64,000 nucleotides of DNA from Lentimicrobiaceae bacterium (GTDB lineage Bacteria; Bacteroidota; Bacteroidia; Bacteroidales; Lentimicrobiaceae): the NCBI GenBank assembly GCA_020636745.1, contig JACJXH010000002.1:62001-126000 (forward strand), given 5' to 3'. The number at the start of each line of letters is the position of its first letter. The stretch's first letter is position 1. The notes below the pieces were generated by a model that saw only the letters and a list, made by a program, of their open reading frames with translations, was not told the DNA's origin and ran no database searches. Positions 31,606 to 40,182 of this stretch are shown here, piece after piece. A program made the position numbers and the translations under genes.

Positions 31606-31986
31606 TTAACAATTGTGTCCATGACCATGATGGCCTTCATCACCATGATGATCGCAGTAGTTGGCATTCAGGTTCAGCTTGCCGCTTAAAAACTGATTTA
31701 CCAGATTTGTTGGCGTATCAACCGGAGCACCTACAAATACATTGACCCCGGCTTCGTTAAAGAGGTTTACCGCCATAGGTCCCATACCTCCCGCAATTAC
31801 ATCAGTAGCGCCATTAGAGGCAACCCAACGAGGGAATGTTCCGGGTTGGTGTTCAGGTGGATTCATCATGGTAATATTGGTAATGGTATCTGCTTCAACA
31901 TCAACGTATGCAAATGCCTGGCAATGTCCGAAGTGTTCTGATAGTAAATTCCCAACCATTGGAATTGCAATTTTTTTCTTTGTCAT
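31606..31986 (-). CDS. NifX/NifB-type protein 2 with His/Cys-rich C-terminal tail
   Basis: 126 residues. The NifX/orange-protein fold opens with KIAIPMVGNLLSEHFGHCQAFAYVDV and has MGPMAVNLF in the core. The last 20 residues contain Cys111, a run of seven histidines interspersed with Gly/Asp/Glu, and a final Cys126, an evident metal-binding tail. The HFGHC near the N terminus may also be a ligand site. Among the three NifX-like proteins in this operon it is the likeliest metal carrier or store; nickel, zinc or copper binding is possible. Confidence 0.88.
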   Translation of the reverse strand: MTKKKIAIPMVGNLLSEHFGHCQAFAYVDVEADTITNITMMNPPEHQPGTFPRWVASNGATDVIAGGMGPMAVNLFNEAGVNVFVGAPVDTPTNLVNQFLSGKLNLNANYCDHHGDEGHHGHGHNC

Positions 31987-32039
31987 TTTTTGGTTTGATA
32001 AAATTGATTAGTTGTTTGATTATTTTGAAAGACAGTTTG

Positions 32040-32303
32040 TTATGAATCAATTGAACTTTGACCACCTCTGAAACGGTTTTGTCTGCCAAGGCCACGTCCG
32101 CGTCCGCGACCGAACCCTCTTCCCATTCCCATTCCCCGGCCAGGCATTGATTCCGAAGGGTTTTCAGTTATTTTGTTTTCCGGAATTTCGTTGTCTGTTT
32201 CAGGGTGTTTTTTCAGATTTGCTCCAAAGTTTGTACAACGCCCCATTCTGCGTCCGGTCATTGGACCTTGTCCTGTAGGACCTTTATGATTTAATCCTGG
32301 CAT
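32040..32303 (-). CDS. DUF5320-type small Gly/Arg-rich protein (87 residues)
   Basis: 87 residues with the conserved start MPGLNHKGPTGQGPMTGRRMGRC, then a charged linker and a Gly-Arg-rich run (GRGMGMGRGFGRGRGRG). Matches the DUF5320 pattern found beside NifX-like proteins and MinD ATPases in many anaerobes. The function is unknown; basic, flexible composition suggests nucleic-acid or protein binding, or a metallochaperone partner. A clear AAGGAGG precedes the ATG. Confidence 0.8.
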   Translation of the reverse strand: MPGLNHKGPTGQGPMTGRRMGRCTNFGANLKKHPETDNEIPENKITENPSESMPGRGMGMGRGFGRGRGRGLGRQNRFRGGQSSIDS

Positions 32304-32331
32304 ACTGACCTCCTTTTTGAATTAGTTTGTA

Positions 32332-32514
32332 CTATTTTAAATCGGTTTTAAGTCTCTTTCCTTTACCGCTTCCTCCGCCGGAATGTTTCTTTTTGCCCAT
32401 TCCTTTGCCCAGTTTGGCTAATTTTTCATCAGCATCAGCTTCGCTGCATCTTCCCAGTTTTCGGCCTGTTTGGGCTCCTTCTCCTTCAGGACCGGTTCCG
32501 TCAAGTTTTGGCAT
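32332..32514 (-). CDS. DUF5320-like small protein (60 residues)
   Basis: 60 residues starting MPKLDGTGPEGEGAQTGRKLGRC, the same N-terminal pattern as the next gene, followed by a short acidic/lysine helix and a Gly-Lys-rich end. It lies 2 nt after the third NifX-like gene and 28 nt before its larger paralogue. Function unknown; the pair probably arose by duplication. Confidence 0.72.
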   Translation of the reverse strand: MPKLDGTGPEGEGAQTGRKLGRCSEADADEKLAKLGKGMGKKKHSGGGSGKGKRLKTDLK

Positions 32515-32516
32515 TT

Positions 32517-32843
32517 TTATTTTCCTCCATGATTTAACATATCAATCATTTGCTGTACTTCCTTTGAAGTATCCCTGATTACAATCATTTGGATTTTAAG
32601 GCTGTCGAGCAGGGGTTTGATTTTTTGCCCGAACTCATAGGCTATTATTATAGAAACATTGCGGGTTGCGAGTAACTGTACCGAAGCTGAGCCGGCTCCT
32701 TCTTCCAGATTTTTGTTAGGATTGGGAATAAACTCCATGGCATGGGTTTCGGTATCGTATACCACAAAATAGGCTGAACGCCCAAAGCTTGTATCTAAGA
32801 CTGATTCCAGTGTGTTGCCTTTAGAAGCTATCGCAATTTTCAT
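32517..32843 (-). CDS. NifX/NifB-type protein 3
   Basis: 108 residues of the same fold as the other two (KIAIASKGNTLESVLDTSFGRSAYFVVYD; GAGSASVQLLATRNVSIIIAYEFG). It has no cysteine or His tail. It follows the DUF134 regulator gene by 13 nt and precedes a DUF5320-like gene by 2 nt. Three NifX-type proteins in one operon imply sequential or heteromeric handling of a metal cluster; which one is the orange-protein equivalent is not decidable by eye. Confidence 0.87.
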   Translation of the reverse strand: MKIAIASKGNTLESVLDTSFGRSAYFVVYDTETHAMEFIPNPNKNLEEGAGSASVQLLATRNVSIIIAYEFGQKIKPLLDSLKIQMIVIRDTSKEVQQMIDMLNHGGK

Positions 32844-32856
32844 GATTTTCCCTTTA

Positions 32857-33429
32857 TTAGTCAGCGTTTCTTTTTCTCATCATCAGGCTTCCGCAATTCT
32901 GACATTTTACGCTTTTGCATGGATTCCCGGCCTGGTGTTCCTGTTGGTAGCCGCATTGAGGACATATACAGGCGTTATCGTAAATCTTTGTTGTGTCCTG
33001 AATTGATTCTTCGTTGTAATCAAATTGTTTGATTTGATGACTTCCACACAAAGGACAATTAAGCAATGCAAAATCCTTGTGCGGATTGTTGAAAAAACAA
33101 TCGCAGGCATGGCATTTGTACCAGTCGCTGTCGAAGTAAACTTTTCCTCCTTCAATGGCGATCTGAGCTCCTTCAACAAATGCCCTCGCAATTTTTTGAA
33201 GGGCTGATGCATAAATGCGGGTAAATGTGGGCCTGGATACTCCCATCATCACCGAAGCCTGTTGATGGTTCAGCTTGTCATAATCGCTAAGGCGCAAAGC
33301 TTCATACTCTTCAAATAACAGATTGACAGGTTCTCCGGCCTGGTTATCCGCTCCTAAACCATATGGCTTAAACCCCTTGATAATAGGGGGATTTGAAATT
33401 TTTCGAATTCTTTTAAGTCTGGGCGACAT
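32857..33429 (-). CDS. DUF134-family DNA-binding regulator with zinc-ribbon tail
   Basis: About 190 residues from the ATG at 33429 (MSPRLKRIRKI); an upstream in-frame extension is less likely because it runs into the promoter. The N-terminal half is DUF134, a predicted sigma-70-region-4-like helix-turn-helix (QQASVMMGVSRPTFTRIYASALQKIARAF). The C-terminal half has four CxxC pairs (CHAC, CPLC, CPQC, CQNC), fit for one or two zinc or iron sites. As first gene of the operon and with an inverted repeat over its promoter, it is probably a metal- or redox-responsive autoregulator of the cluster. Confidence 0.88.
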   Translation of the reverse strand: MSPRLKRIRKISNPPIIKGFKPYGLGADNQAGEPVNLLFEEYEALRLSDYDKLNHQQASVMMGVSRPTFTRIYASALQKIARAFVEGAQIAIEGGKVYFDSDWYKCHACDCFFNNPHKDFALLNCPLCGSHQIKQFDYNEESIQDTTKIYDNACICPQCGYQQEHQAGNPCKSVKCQNCGSLMMRKRNAD

Positions 33430-33437
33430 ATAAAATA

Positions 33438-33473
33438 AGCTATTGTTCGCTACAAAGATAATGAACAATAGCT
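33438..33473. promoter_or_regulatory. Perfect 11 bp inverted repeat over the operon promoter
   Basis: AGCTATTGTTC (33438-33448) and GAACAATAGCT (33463-33473) are exact inverted copies separated by 14 bp. The -7 box of the DUF134 operon lies in the spacer, so a dimer bound here would block transcription. It ends 22 nt before the divergent -7 box at 33495 and could affect that gene too. Confidence 0.75.
33453..33460 (-). promoter_or_regulatory. -7 box of the twelve-gene operon
   Basis: TATCTTTG on the minus strand, 24 nt upstream of the DUF134 ATG and centred in the inverted repeat. No exact -33 TTTG lies at 19-21 nt, which fits a promoter needing help. Confidence 0.6.
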
Positions 33474-33494
33474 CAAATGAAAAATATTTCTGCA

Positions 33495-33502
33495 TATATT
33501 TG
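33495..33502 (+). promoter_or_regulatory. Candidate -7 box for the thioesterase gene
   Basis: TATATTTG matches TAnnTTTG, 17 nt before the ATG at 33520. Confidence 0.45.
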
Positions 33503-33519
33503 CCAAAATATTTTTCAGG

Positions 33520-33957
33520 ATGGAGAAAAAGAAAGATACATCAGAAACCAGACAATGCAGAGTAATACTTCCCGGCTTGTTAAACGATCAGGGTATTTTA
33601 TTTGGCGGAACTGCTATGCAATGGATGGATGAGGTGGCTTACATTACGGCTACGCGTTTTTCTAGAATGCGGATGGTGACGGTTTCAGTTGATAAGGTTA
33701 ATTTTAAATTGCCGGTTCCGGCAGGAAAAATTGTTGAAATAATTGGCAGGATAAGGAATGTAAAATGTGTTAAGATTGAAGTCGGGGTTGAGTTGTATAT
33801 GGAAGATAAATATGCAGGAATGAGACAACTTGCGATGGAAGCTCTGTTTACTTTTGCGGCTGTAGATGCCAATCACAAGCCTGTTTTGATTGATTACAGA
33901 AAGAGTTGCAATGTCCGGCATGTAGAGGAACCGGTTGAGGTATCTGTTTCAGTTTGA
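33520..33957 (+). CDS. Acyl-CoA thioesterase, YciA/hot-dog type
   Basis: 145 residues with the hot-dog-fold signature NDQGILFGGTAMQWMDEVAYITATRF, followed by VSVDKVNFKLPVPAGKIVEIIGRI. The N-terminal Asn/Asp and the helix Asp (MDEV) match the catalytic positions of hexameric YciA/BACH-type enzymes that hydrolyse acyl-CoA to free acid and CoA. Cytoplasmic. Divergent from the DUF134 operon with only about 90 bp between the start codons. Confidence 0.88.
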   Translation: MEKKKDTSETRQCRVILPGLLNDQGILFGGTAMQWMDEVAYITATRFSRMRMVTVSVDKVNFKLPVPAGKIVEIIGRIRNVKCVKIEVGVELYMEDKYAGMRQLAMEALFTFAAVDANHKPVLIDYRKSCNVRHVEEPVEVSVSV

Positions 33958-33966
33958 AAATGTTTT

Positions 33967-34001
33967 TCAAAAAAAAACATCCTTGCTGTAAGGCAAGGAT
34001 G
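33967..34001 (-). terminator. Terminator of the M14 carboxypeptidase gene
   Basis: CATCCTTGC (33978-33986), loop TGTAAG, GCAAGGATG (33993-34001), followed on the minus strand by nine or more T. It also lies about 20 nt past the plus-strand thioesterase stop. Confidence 0.85.
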
Positions 34002-34053
34002 TGTACAATAATTATAAATTTCTGAAAGGAAGTATAATATATGTTCAGCTGAA

Positions 34054-36426
34054 TTATTGTTTGACGAATTTTTTTGTAGCAAGGCTTCTGGTTCCGGCAA
34101 CCAGGTTACAAAAGTACAATCCAGGAGATAGAGAAGAGGCGTCAAACTCCAGTTCCCCTTTCTTTTCATCAACTGGCATCGAAAGCACAACTCTTCCGCT
34201 CAAATCAGTTATAACTACTGCTGCTTTTCCATTGAAATCAGGCAGGGTGTAAGTTAGTTTGATTTTATTGGCTGAAGGGTTAGGCCAAAGTTCTGAAATA
34301 AATGGCAGCGTTTGCGTGTTCGGAGAATGCATGCCGGTTGTTATATCCAGAATAGAAACGCTTAAATCATCAAATAGGAAACCATCATCCACTGTGTTTC
34401 CATCGGTGCGCAGGGTAAACCTGAGTTTAATATCACGGCCGGCAAATTCACTGATGTTTATCTCTTCATGAACCCATTGGTTCATGATTCCATCATAAAG
34501 TGGTTGTCCGGCTGCCTGATTATAATTGCCGGTTTTTGTGTATTTTCCTGAAAGAGGAGTCCAGGTGCTTCCGTTATTGGTTGATATTTTTACCTGCACA
34601 TAATCATACCCCTGTTCAATCCTCCATCGGGCATAAAAACTGAGCATGGCAAGCGAAGCATTTTGCAACGAGATATCGGATGTGAGTGTGATGGAGCTGT
34701 TGGCATTATTGCCATAGTTGCCTGCAGGCGAGTCGGCGATAGAATAAGGCGCTGAATAGGGCAGGGTGCTGTATAAGCCCCAGGCTCCTGTCCAGTTTTC
34801 AACATCCGGAAAATCTTCAAAAAAGACGACAACTGGAGTTCCATAATATTTTTGAATGGTATCGCGGGTAATATAGTATCCGTTGTCGATGGCCAGTACA
34901 TAACGAATGGTATCGCCATTCTTGATATTGTCGTTAAGTGTCACTGAAATCGAATCTATCTTTGTTTCAAGCAAAGCAAGACTTCCAAATGCTACCGGTT
35001 CGCCAACGGCAACAAAATCTTCGCCCAGAGGTTCAACCGAAACCGTAAAATTGCCTTCGGTCTGGCCTAAACGGGTGAGGGCAAAATCAATGTTAAACTG
35101 TTTTTCAGGGATAATGAGAGGAGTTCTGTCTTCAATTTCAGCATAACTTCCCGAAAAGCGGGCTGCCAGCAGGCTTTGCAACATATTTTCCTGGCAAAGC
35201 GGAATAATACGCGATGCCAAAGGCCAGAAACCATCACTGCTTCCGCCGCATTCCGGCGTATAGGAAAGAATTTTGTTTTTTGTGGTTTGTTCTCCGTACA
35301 TCCAGTCGTCGGATCCTCCGTTTGACGGATAAATGGTGGTACTTCCCGGTCCGTAAGTGTATTTGTTGTCGGCTGTCATTCTGCGTGAATATTCAAACAG
35401 CACATTATCGTCCGGACAAGCATCAGAAATATAGCCCCAGGGATAGAGCAGCAGATTGCTGTATGAATGGTAATTGAGTGCAATTTTGAAATTGTGACTT
35501 TCACAGAATTCCTTCATTATTTGAGTTTCAGGCTCTGAAAAACCTGAAAGTCCACGGTAAGTTTCATCACTGGGGTATGGAGATGAGCCTTCATCATCGT
35601 AGCCCCATGCAAAGCCATAATTGCGGTTCAGGTCAACACCAAAAGTTCCGTCGCCATTATTGCGGCGGTTTTTACGCCACATTCCGCCCCCGTTTGGACT
35701 GGTTGTAATATTATGCTGATAACCATCAACGTTTACAATCGGAACAAAGTACATTTCTGTATTGTCAATCAATTGTTTAATGTCAGGGTCAGTATTATAA
35801 TGCTCGAGAATATAATACATATAAAACAGAAGGTGCTGCATGCCGATTGGTTCACGGGCATGATGCATACCCGTATAAAGCACCTGAGGTTCATCTTCTG
35901 CTTCGTTTGGATTGTCAGATATCTTTACATAATAAACCGGCTCGCCCAATGTGGTTGATGTTGATGAAATGGGCTGCTTTACAGTGATAAGGTCGGGATA
36001 TAAATCAGCCATATGGTCAAGGTGCGTATAGCATTGTTGAATGGTACTGAATCCGCCACAAGAACCTAATTCAAAATCGTAAGGCACTTCGTAGTCCGAT
36101 GCTTCACGCATGGCTTCCTGCTTAAGCTGTCTGATGTCGATGCCTTCATTGCGTTTGGCATACCAGTCTGATAAATCTTCAACCAAAACCTGCGTTTCGA
36201 ATCCAAGTTCCTGAAGTTTGCGATAATCTCTCTCAGGAATTTCAGCCTGATAATAGTTTTCTTTACTGTTGTAGAAACCTGCATCGGTTGAAATACCAGC
36301 CTTTGAAAGCCTGGTAATATCTCCACTTTTCAGCTGTATTTTAACCCTCAGATATTTTCCGTTCTGAGCAAATGTCATGGCTGAAATCATCAGCAAAAGA
36401 GATAAAAGCGTAATTATTTTTTTCAT
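34054..36426 (-). CDS. Secreted M14 zinc carboxypeptidase with T9SS sorting domain
   Basis: About 790 residues from the ATG at 36426 (MKKIITLLSLLL signal). A propeptide-like region is followed by the M14 catalytic domain: zinc motif GMHHAREPIG (His and Glu ligands), substrate-binding DLNRNYGFAWG, third ligand His in ALNYHSYSN, and catalytic Glu in YTPECGGSSDG. After it come a beta-rich region with a jelly-roll-like carbohydrate- or protein-binding segment, and a C-terminal type A sorting domain (WPNPSANKIKLTY ... GLYFCNLVAG ... KKFVKQ). It is thus exported by Sec, then by the type IX secretion system, and digests external protein. Confidence 0.94.
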   Translation of the reverse strand: MKKIITLLSLLLMISAMTFAQNGKYLRVKIQLKSGDITRLSKAGISTDAGFYNSKENYYQAEIPERDYRKLQELGFETQVLVEDLSDWYAKRNEGIDIRQLKQEAMREASDYEVPYDFELGSCGGFSTIQQCYTHLDHMADLYPDLITVKQPISSTSTTLGEPVYYVKISDNPNEAEDEPQVLYTGMHHAREPIGMQHLLFYMYYILEHYNTDPDIKQLIDNTEMYFVPIVNVDGYQHNITTSPNGGGMWRKNRRNNGDGTFGVDLNRNYGFAWGYDDEGSSPYPSDETYRGLSGFSEPETQIMKEFCESHNFKIALNYHSYSNLLLYPWGYISDACPDDNVLFEYSRRMTADNKYTYGPGSTTIYPSNGGSDDWMYGEQTTKNKILSYTPECGGSSDGFWPLASRIIPLCQENMLQSLLAARFSGSYAEIEDRTPLIIPEKQFNIDFALTRLGQTEGNFTVSVEPLGEDFVAVGEPVAFGSLALLETKIDSISVTLNDNIKNGDTIRYVLAIDNGYYITRDTIQKYYGTPVVVFFEDFPDVENWTGAWGLYSTLPYSAPYSIADSPAGNYGNNANSSITLTSDISLQNASLAMLSFYARWRIEQGYDYVQVKISTNNGSTWTPLSGKYTKTGNYNQAAGQPLYDGIMNQWVHEEINISEFAGRDIKLRFTLRTDGNTVDDGFLFDDLSVSILDITTGMHSPNTQTLPFISELWPNPSANKIKLTYTLPDFNGKAAVVITDLSGRVVLSMPVDEKKGELEFDASSLSPGLYFCNLVAGTRSLATKKFVKQ

Positions 36427-36783
36427 AAATGGAAAGTTAGGCCACATCTACATGGATGCACAAACGTACATATTTTTTGTGAAAGAATGTGAATGTGATG
36501 GAATCTTAAAACCGATAAAGCATAAGTATGCATGAAACTTTATCCGAAAGGAAAAGAAGGAGTTTGGTGTTTAACCCTGCCATCACTTCCCTTCTTTTTG
36601 AACCAATTCTCTTTTATTTTGTTATTCAACTACTTGCATGACTATTAAATTCAGCTACTACAGAGGTTTTCCGGATGGGTATTGGGATGAAAGCCTGAAA
36701 ACGCCGGCAGCAATTTTATCTCCCTTCAAATTTATTACTTATCTTTCCATTTATAACGAAACCATATTTCAACATATTTCCAT
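36427..36783. other. 357 bp divergent intergenic region
   Basis: Lies between the carboxypeptidase and icmF starts. Apart from the minus-strand -7 box I see no gene, terminator or recognised riboswitch; a cobalamin box was looked for by eye and not found. Confidence 0.5.
36461..36468 (-). promoter_or_regulatory. Candidate -7 box for the M14 carboxypeptidase
   Basis: TACGTTTG on the minus strand, 34 nt upstream of the ATG at 36426; matches TAnnTTTG without a clear -33 box. Confidence 0.45.
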
Positions 36784-39700
36784 ATGCAGGAAACTCTCGT
36801 TTATAAGCCCGAAAATCATATCCGCATTGTTACCGCTGCTGCGCTTTTCGACGGGCATGATGCTGCCATCAATGTGATGCGCCGTATTTTGCAATCTTCT
36901 GGTGTTGAAGTCATCCATCTGGGACATGACCGTTCCGTTCAGGAGGTGGTGCAATGTGCCATTCAGGAGGATGTACAGGCAATTGCCATTACTTCCTATC
37001 AGGGAGGGCATATGGAGTATTTCAAGTACATGTTTGATTTGCTGCACGAAGCCGGTTGTGGCCACATTCAGATTTTTGGCGGCGGTGGTGGTGTAATCCT
37101 GCCTCACGAAATAGAAGAACTGCACAGCTATGGCATTGCCCGTATTTATTCGCCTGATGATGGCCGTACACTTGGACTTCAGGGAATGATCAACGACTTG
37201 CTCCAAAAAGCCGATTTTCCGGTGGGTCATGTTGATGGAATTTTGCCTGATGATATACGCAAAGGAGATACCGGGGCCATTGCCTCATTGATTACAGCAG
37301 CTGAGAATAATCCTGAAAGCATTAAAGAACTTACAAATATTCTCCGAAAGGACTGTAATCAACCATCCAGCCCTGTGTTGGGCATAACCGGAACCGGAGG
37401 TGCCGGAAAATCTTCGTTGGTTGATGAACTGGTGAGGCGCTTTCTTCAGTCAAACCCCGGAAAGAAGATGGCTATCCTGTCGGTTGATCCCACCAGGCGT
37501 AAGAGTGGAGGTGCGCTGCTCGGCGACCGCATTCGCATGAATGCCATTCATACACCCCGCGTTTATATGCGTAGTATGGCTACCCGCCAGGCCAATCTTG
37601 CCTTGTCAAAATACATCAGCGATGCTGTTTGTATTGTTAAAAATGCCGGATTTGACCTGGTTATACTCGAAAGCTCGGGCATTGGACAGAGTGATACCGA
37701 AATTGTGGATTATGCAGACATTTCACTTTATGTAATGACACCAGAATATGGTGCTGCTTCGCAACTGGAGAAAATTGATATGCTCGATTTTGCCGATGTA
37801 ATTGCCATCAACAAATCGGATAAGCGTGGTGCTGCTGATGCTTTGCGTGACGTAAAAAAACAATATGCCCGTAATCATAAACTCTGGGAAACTGATCCTG
37901 AAGCCCTGCCTGTATTCAGCACCATGGCTTCGCAGTTTAATGATGCAGGGGTTAATAAGCTTTATGATCACCTTGCCGGGTTGATGAATGAAAAGTCTGG
38001 TACCAAGTTTAAATCTAACTTGATTTCGCCAGATGATGGCCAAGGGCGAAGCCAGATTATTCCGTCCTCGCGTACCCGATATTTATCGGAAATAACCGAA
38101 ACGGTTCGTGCATATAACAAACAGTCGGAGGCGCTTGCGAAAATGGCCGCTGAATTACAGTCTGTTGAAAATTCAATCTTACTATTTGAAACTGAGTCGG
38201 TAGAAGTGCCGGAAGTGTTAAAAAGAAAATCGGCTGCATTACGACAATTGCTGGGCGAAGAAAACCTGAAAATACTCGAAAACTGGGAAGCCAAGAAAAA
38301 GGCATACCGTGATCCGGAGTATGTGTTTTCAGTTCGCGGAAAAGAGATTAGGATTGAAACGCATACACAATCACTTTCCCATTCAAAAATTCCTAAAATC
38401 AGCATGCCCGGGTATTACAGCTGGGGTGATATTTTAAAATGGACGCTTCGCGAAAATGTTCCGGGCGAATTTCCTTTTGCTGCCGGAGTTTATCCCTTTA
38501 AGCGTGAAAATGAAGACCCTACGCGTATGTTTGCCGGGGAAGGAAGCCCCGAAAGAACCAACAAGAGGTTTCATTATGTTTCTGCCGGAATGCCTGCCCG
38601 CCGCCTTTCAACGGCATTTGATTCAGTAACCTTATATGGAGCCGACCCCGATATCCGACCTGATATTTACGGGAAAATTGGCAATGCAGGGGTTTCAATA
38701 GCCTGCCTCGATGACGCCAAAAAGCTCTACTCTGGTTTTAACCTGGCCGATGCTGCAACCTCAGTAAGTATGACTATTAATGGACCTGCTCCTACCTTGG
38801 TGGGTTTTTTTATGAATGCCGCTATTGATCAGCAATGTGAACTCTACATAAAACAACACGGTCTTGAAACAGAAGTTGTGACTAAAATTGCGCAGATTTA
38901 TCAAGAACGGGGAACTGTTCGTCCCGCTTATCAGGGCAACTTGCCCGAAGGCAACGATGGGCTGGGACTGATGTTATTGGGCGTAACAGGAGATCAGGTA
39001 TTGCCGGTTGATGTTTACCAGAAAATTAAAGCTGATACCATTGCTAAAGTCCGGGGTACTGTTCAGGCTGATATTCTGAAAGAAGATCAGGCACAAAACA
39101 CCTGTATATTCTCTACCGATTTCTCATTAAAGGTAATGGGCGATGTTCAGGAATACTTTAATCTTCATCAAATTAAAAATTTCTATTCAGTATCCATTTC
39201 AGGTTATCATATTGCCGAAGCGGGGGCCAATCCCATAACCCAACTGGCATTAACTCTGGCCAACGGTTTTACTTATGTGGAATACTATCTTTCGCGGGGA
39301 ATGAAGATTGACGATTTTGTGCCAAACTTTTCTTTCTTTTTTTCAAATGGAATTGACCCTGAATATGCCGTGCTTGGAAGGGTTGCACGGTTAATATGGG
39401 CTAAGGCCATGAAGCTGAAATATGGAGCAGGTGAACGGGCACAGATGCTCAAATATCACATTCAGACTTCGGGACGATCATTACATGCACAGGAGATTGG
39501 GTTTAATGACATCAGAACAACGCTTCAGGCTCTTTATGCCATTTACGATAATTGTAATTCATTGCATACCAATGCTTATGATGAAGCGATAACCACCCCT
39601 ACCGAAGAATCTGTTAGACGGGCAATGGCTATTCAGCTCATTATTAATCATGAGCTTGGGCTGGCAAAAAATCAGAATCCACTGCAGGGGGCTTTTGTCA

Positions 39701-40152
39701 TTGAAGAACTTACCAATCTGGTAGAGGAAGCTGTAATGGCTGAATTTGACCGGCTTACCGAACGCGGTGGTGTGTTAGGGGCCATGGAAACCATGTATCA
39801 GCGCAGCCGGATTCAGGAAGAATCGCTCTATTATGAAAAGTTGAAACATGACGGCACCCTTCCTATTATGGGTGTCAATACCTTTCTTTCCCCGGAAGGT
39901 TCGCCAACCGTAATTCCTGCAGAAGTAATTCGCTCTACCCGGCAAGAAAAGGATTATCAGGTGCAAATGCTGCAACAGCTTCATAAAACCTGGGCTTCTG
40001 AAGCGGAACAAGCGCTCAGGCAATTACACCATACGGCGGCCACTGGCGGAAATGTGTTTGAATCGCTGATGGAAGCTGCCAAATACTGCTCACTTGGTCA
40101 AATAACCAATGAACTGTTCAGGGTAGGAGGACAGTACCGAAGGAACATGTAG
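36784..40152 (+). CDS. icmF: Fused isobutyryl-CoA mutase (IcmF)
   Basis: An 1122-residue, three-part enzyme. Residues about 10-150 are the cobalamin-binding domain (DGHDAAINVMRRIL with the His that ligates cobalt, then SYQGGH and FGGGGGV). Residues about 190-430 are a MeaB-type GTPase chaperone (GTGGAGKSS P-loop; NKSDKRG). After a helical linker, the C-terminal 560 residues are the substrate-binding barrel of the mutase (PFKRENEDPTRMFAGEG). It interconverts isobutyryl-CoA and n-butyryl-CoA, or pivalyl/isovaleryl-CoA in some homologues, with adenosylcobalamin. The GTPase part edits and loads the cofactor. The cobO product encoded 8 kb away could supply adenosylcobalamin. Confidence 0.94.
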   Translation: MQETLVYKPENHIRIVTAAALFDGHDAAINVMRRILQSSGVEVIHLGHDRSVQEVVQCAIQEDVQAIAITSYQGGHMEYFKYMFDLLHEAGCGHIQIFGGGGGVILPHEIEELHSYGIARIYSPDDGRTLGLQGMINDLLQKADFPVGHVDGILPDDIRKGDTGAIASLITAAENNPESIKELTNILRKDCNQPSSPVLGITGTGGAGKSSLVDELVRRFLQSNPGKKMAILSVDPTRRKSGGALLGDRIRMNAIHTPRVYMRSMATRQANLALSKYISDAVCIVKNAGFDLVILESSGIGQSDTEIVDYADISLYVMTPEYGAASQLEKIDMLDFADVIAINKSDKRGAADALRDVKKQYARNHKLWETDPEALPVFSTMASQFNDAGVNKLYDHLAGLMNEKSGTKFKSNLISPDDGQGRSQIIPSSRTRYLSEITETVRAYNKQSEALAKMAAELQSVENSILLFETESVEVPEVLKRKSAALRQLLGEENLKILENWEAKKKAYRDPEYVFSVRGKEIRIETHTQSLSHSKIPKISMPGYYSWGDILKWTLRENVPGEFPFAAGVYPFKRENEDPTRMFAGEGSPERTNKRFHYVSAGMPARRLSTAFDSVTLYGADPDIRPDIYGKIGNAGVSIACLDDAKKLYSGFNLADAATSVSMTINGPAPTLVGFFMNAAIDQQCELYIKQHGLETEVVTKIAQIYQERGTVRPAYQGNLPEGNDGLGLMLLGVTGDQVLPVDVYQKIKADTIAKVRGTVQADILKEDQAQNTCIFSTDFSLKVMGDVQEYFNLHQIKNFYSVSISGYHIAEAGANPITQLALTLANGFTYVEYYLSRGMKIDDFVPNFSFFFSNGIDPEYAVLGRVARLIWAKAMKLKYGAGERAQMLKYHIQTSGRSLHAQEIGFNDIRTTLQALYAIYDNCNSLHTNAYDEAITTPTEESVRRAMAIQLIINHELGLAKNQNPLQGAFVIEELTNLVEEAVMAEFDRLTERGGVLGAMETMYQRSRIQEESLYYEKLKHDGTLPIMGVNTFLSPEGSPTVIPAEVIRSTRQEKDYQVQMLQQLHKTWASEAEQALRQLHHTAATGGNVFESLMEAAKYCSLGQITNELFRVGGQYRRNM

Positions 40153-40182
40153 GGTTATGAAGTGCTAATGATTCCTGTAAAG

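Noticed and set aside
36638..36877. A 79-codon plus-strand frame overlapping the start of icmF
   Set aside because: Runs into icmF in another frame; the ATG at 36784 gives the full cobalamin-binding domain.
36797..36900. DGHDAA instead of the general DxHxxG cobalamin motif taken as a defect in IcmF
   Set aside because: From memory IcmF proteins commonly read DGHDA here, so it is probably normal for the family.
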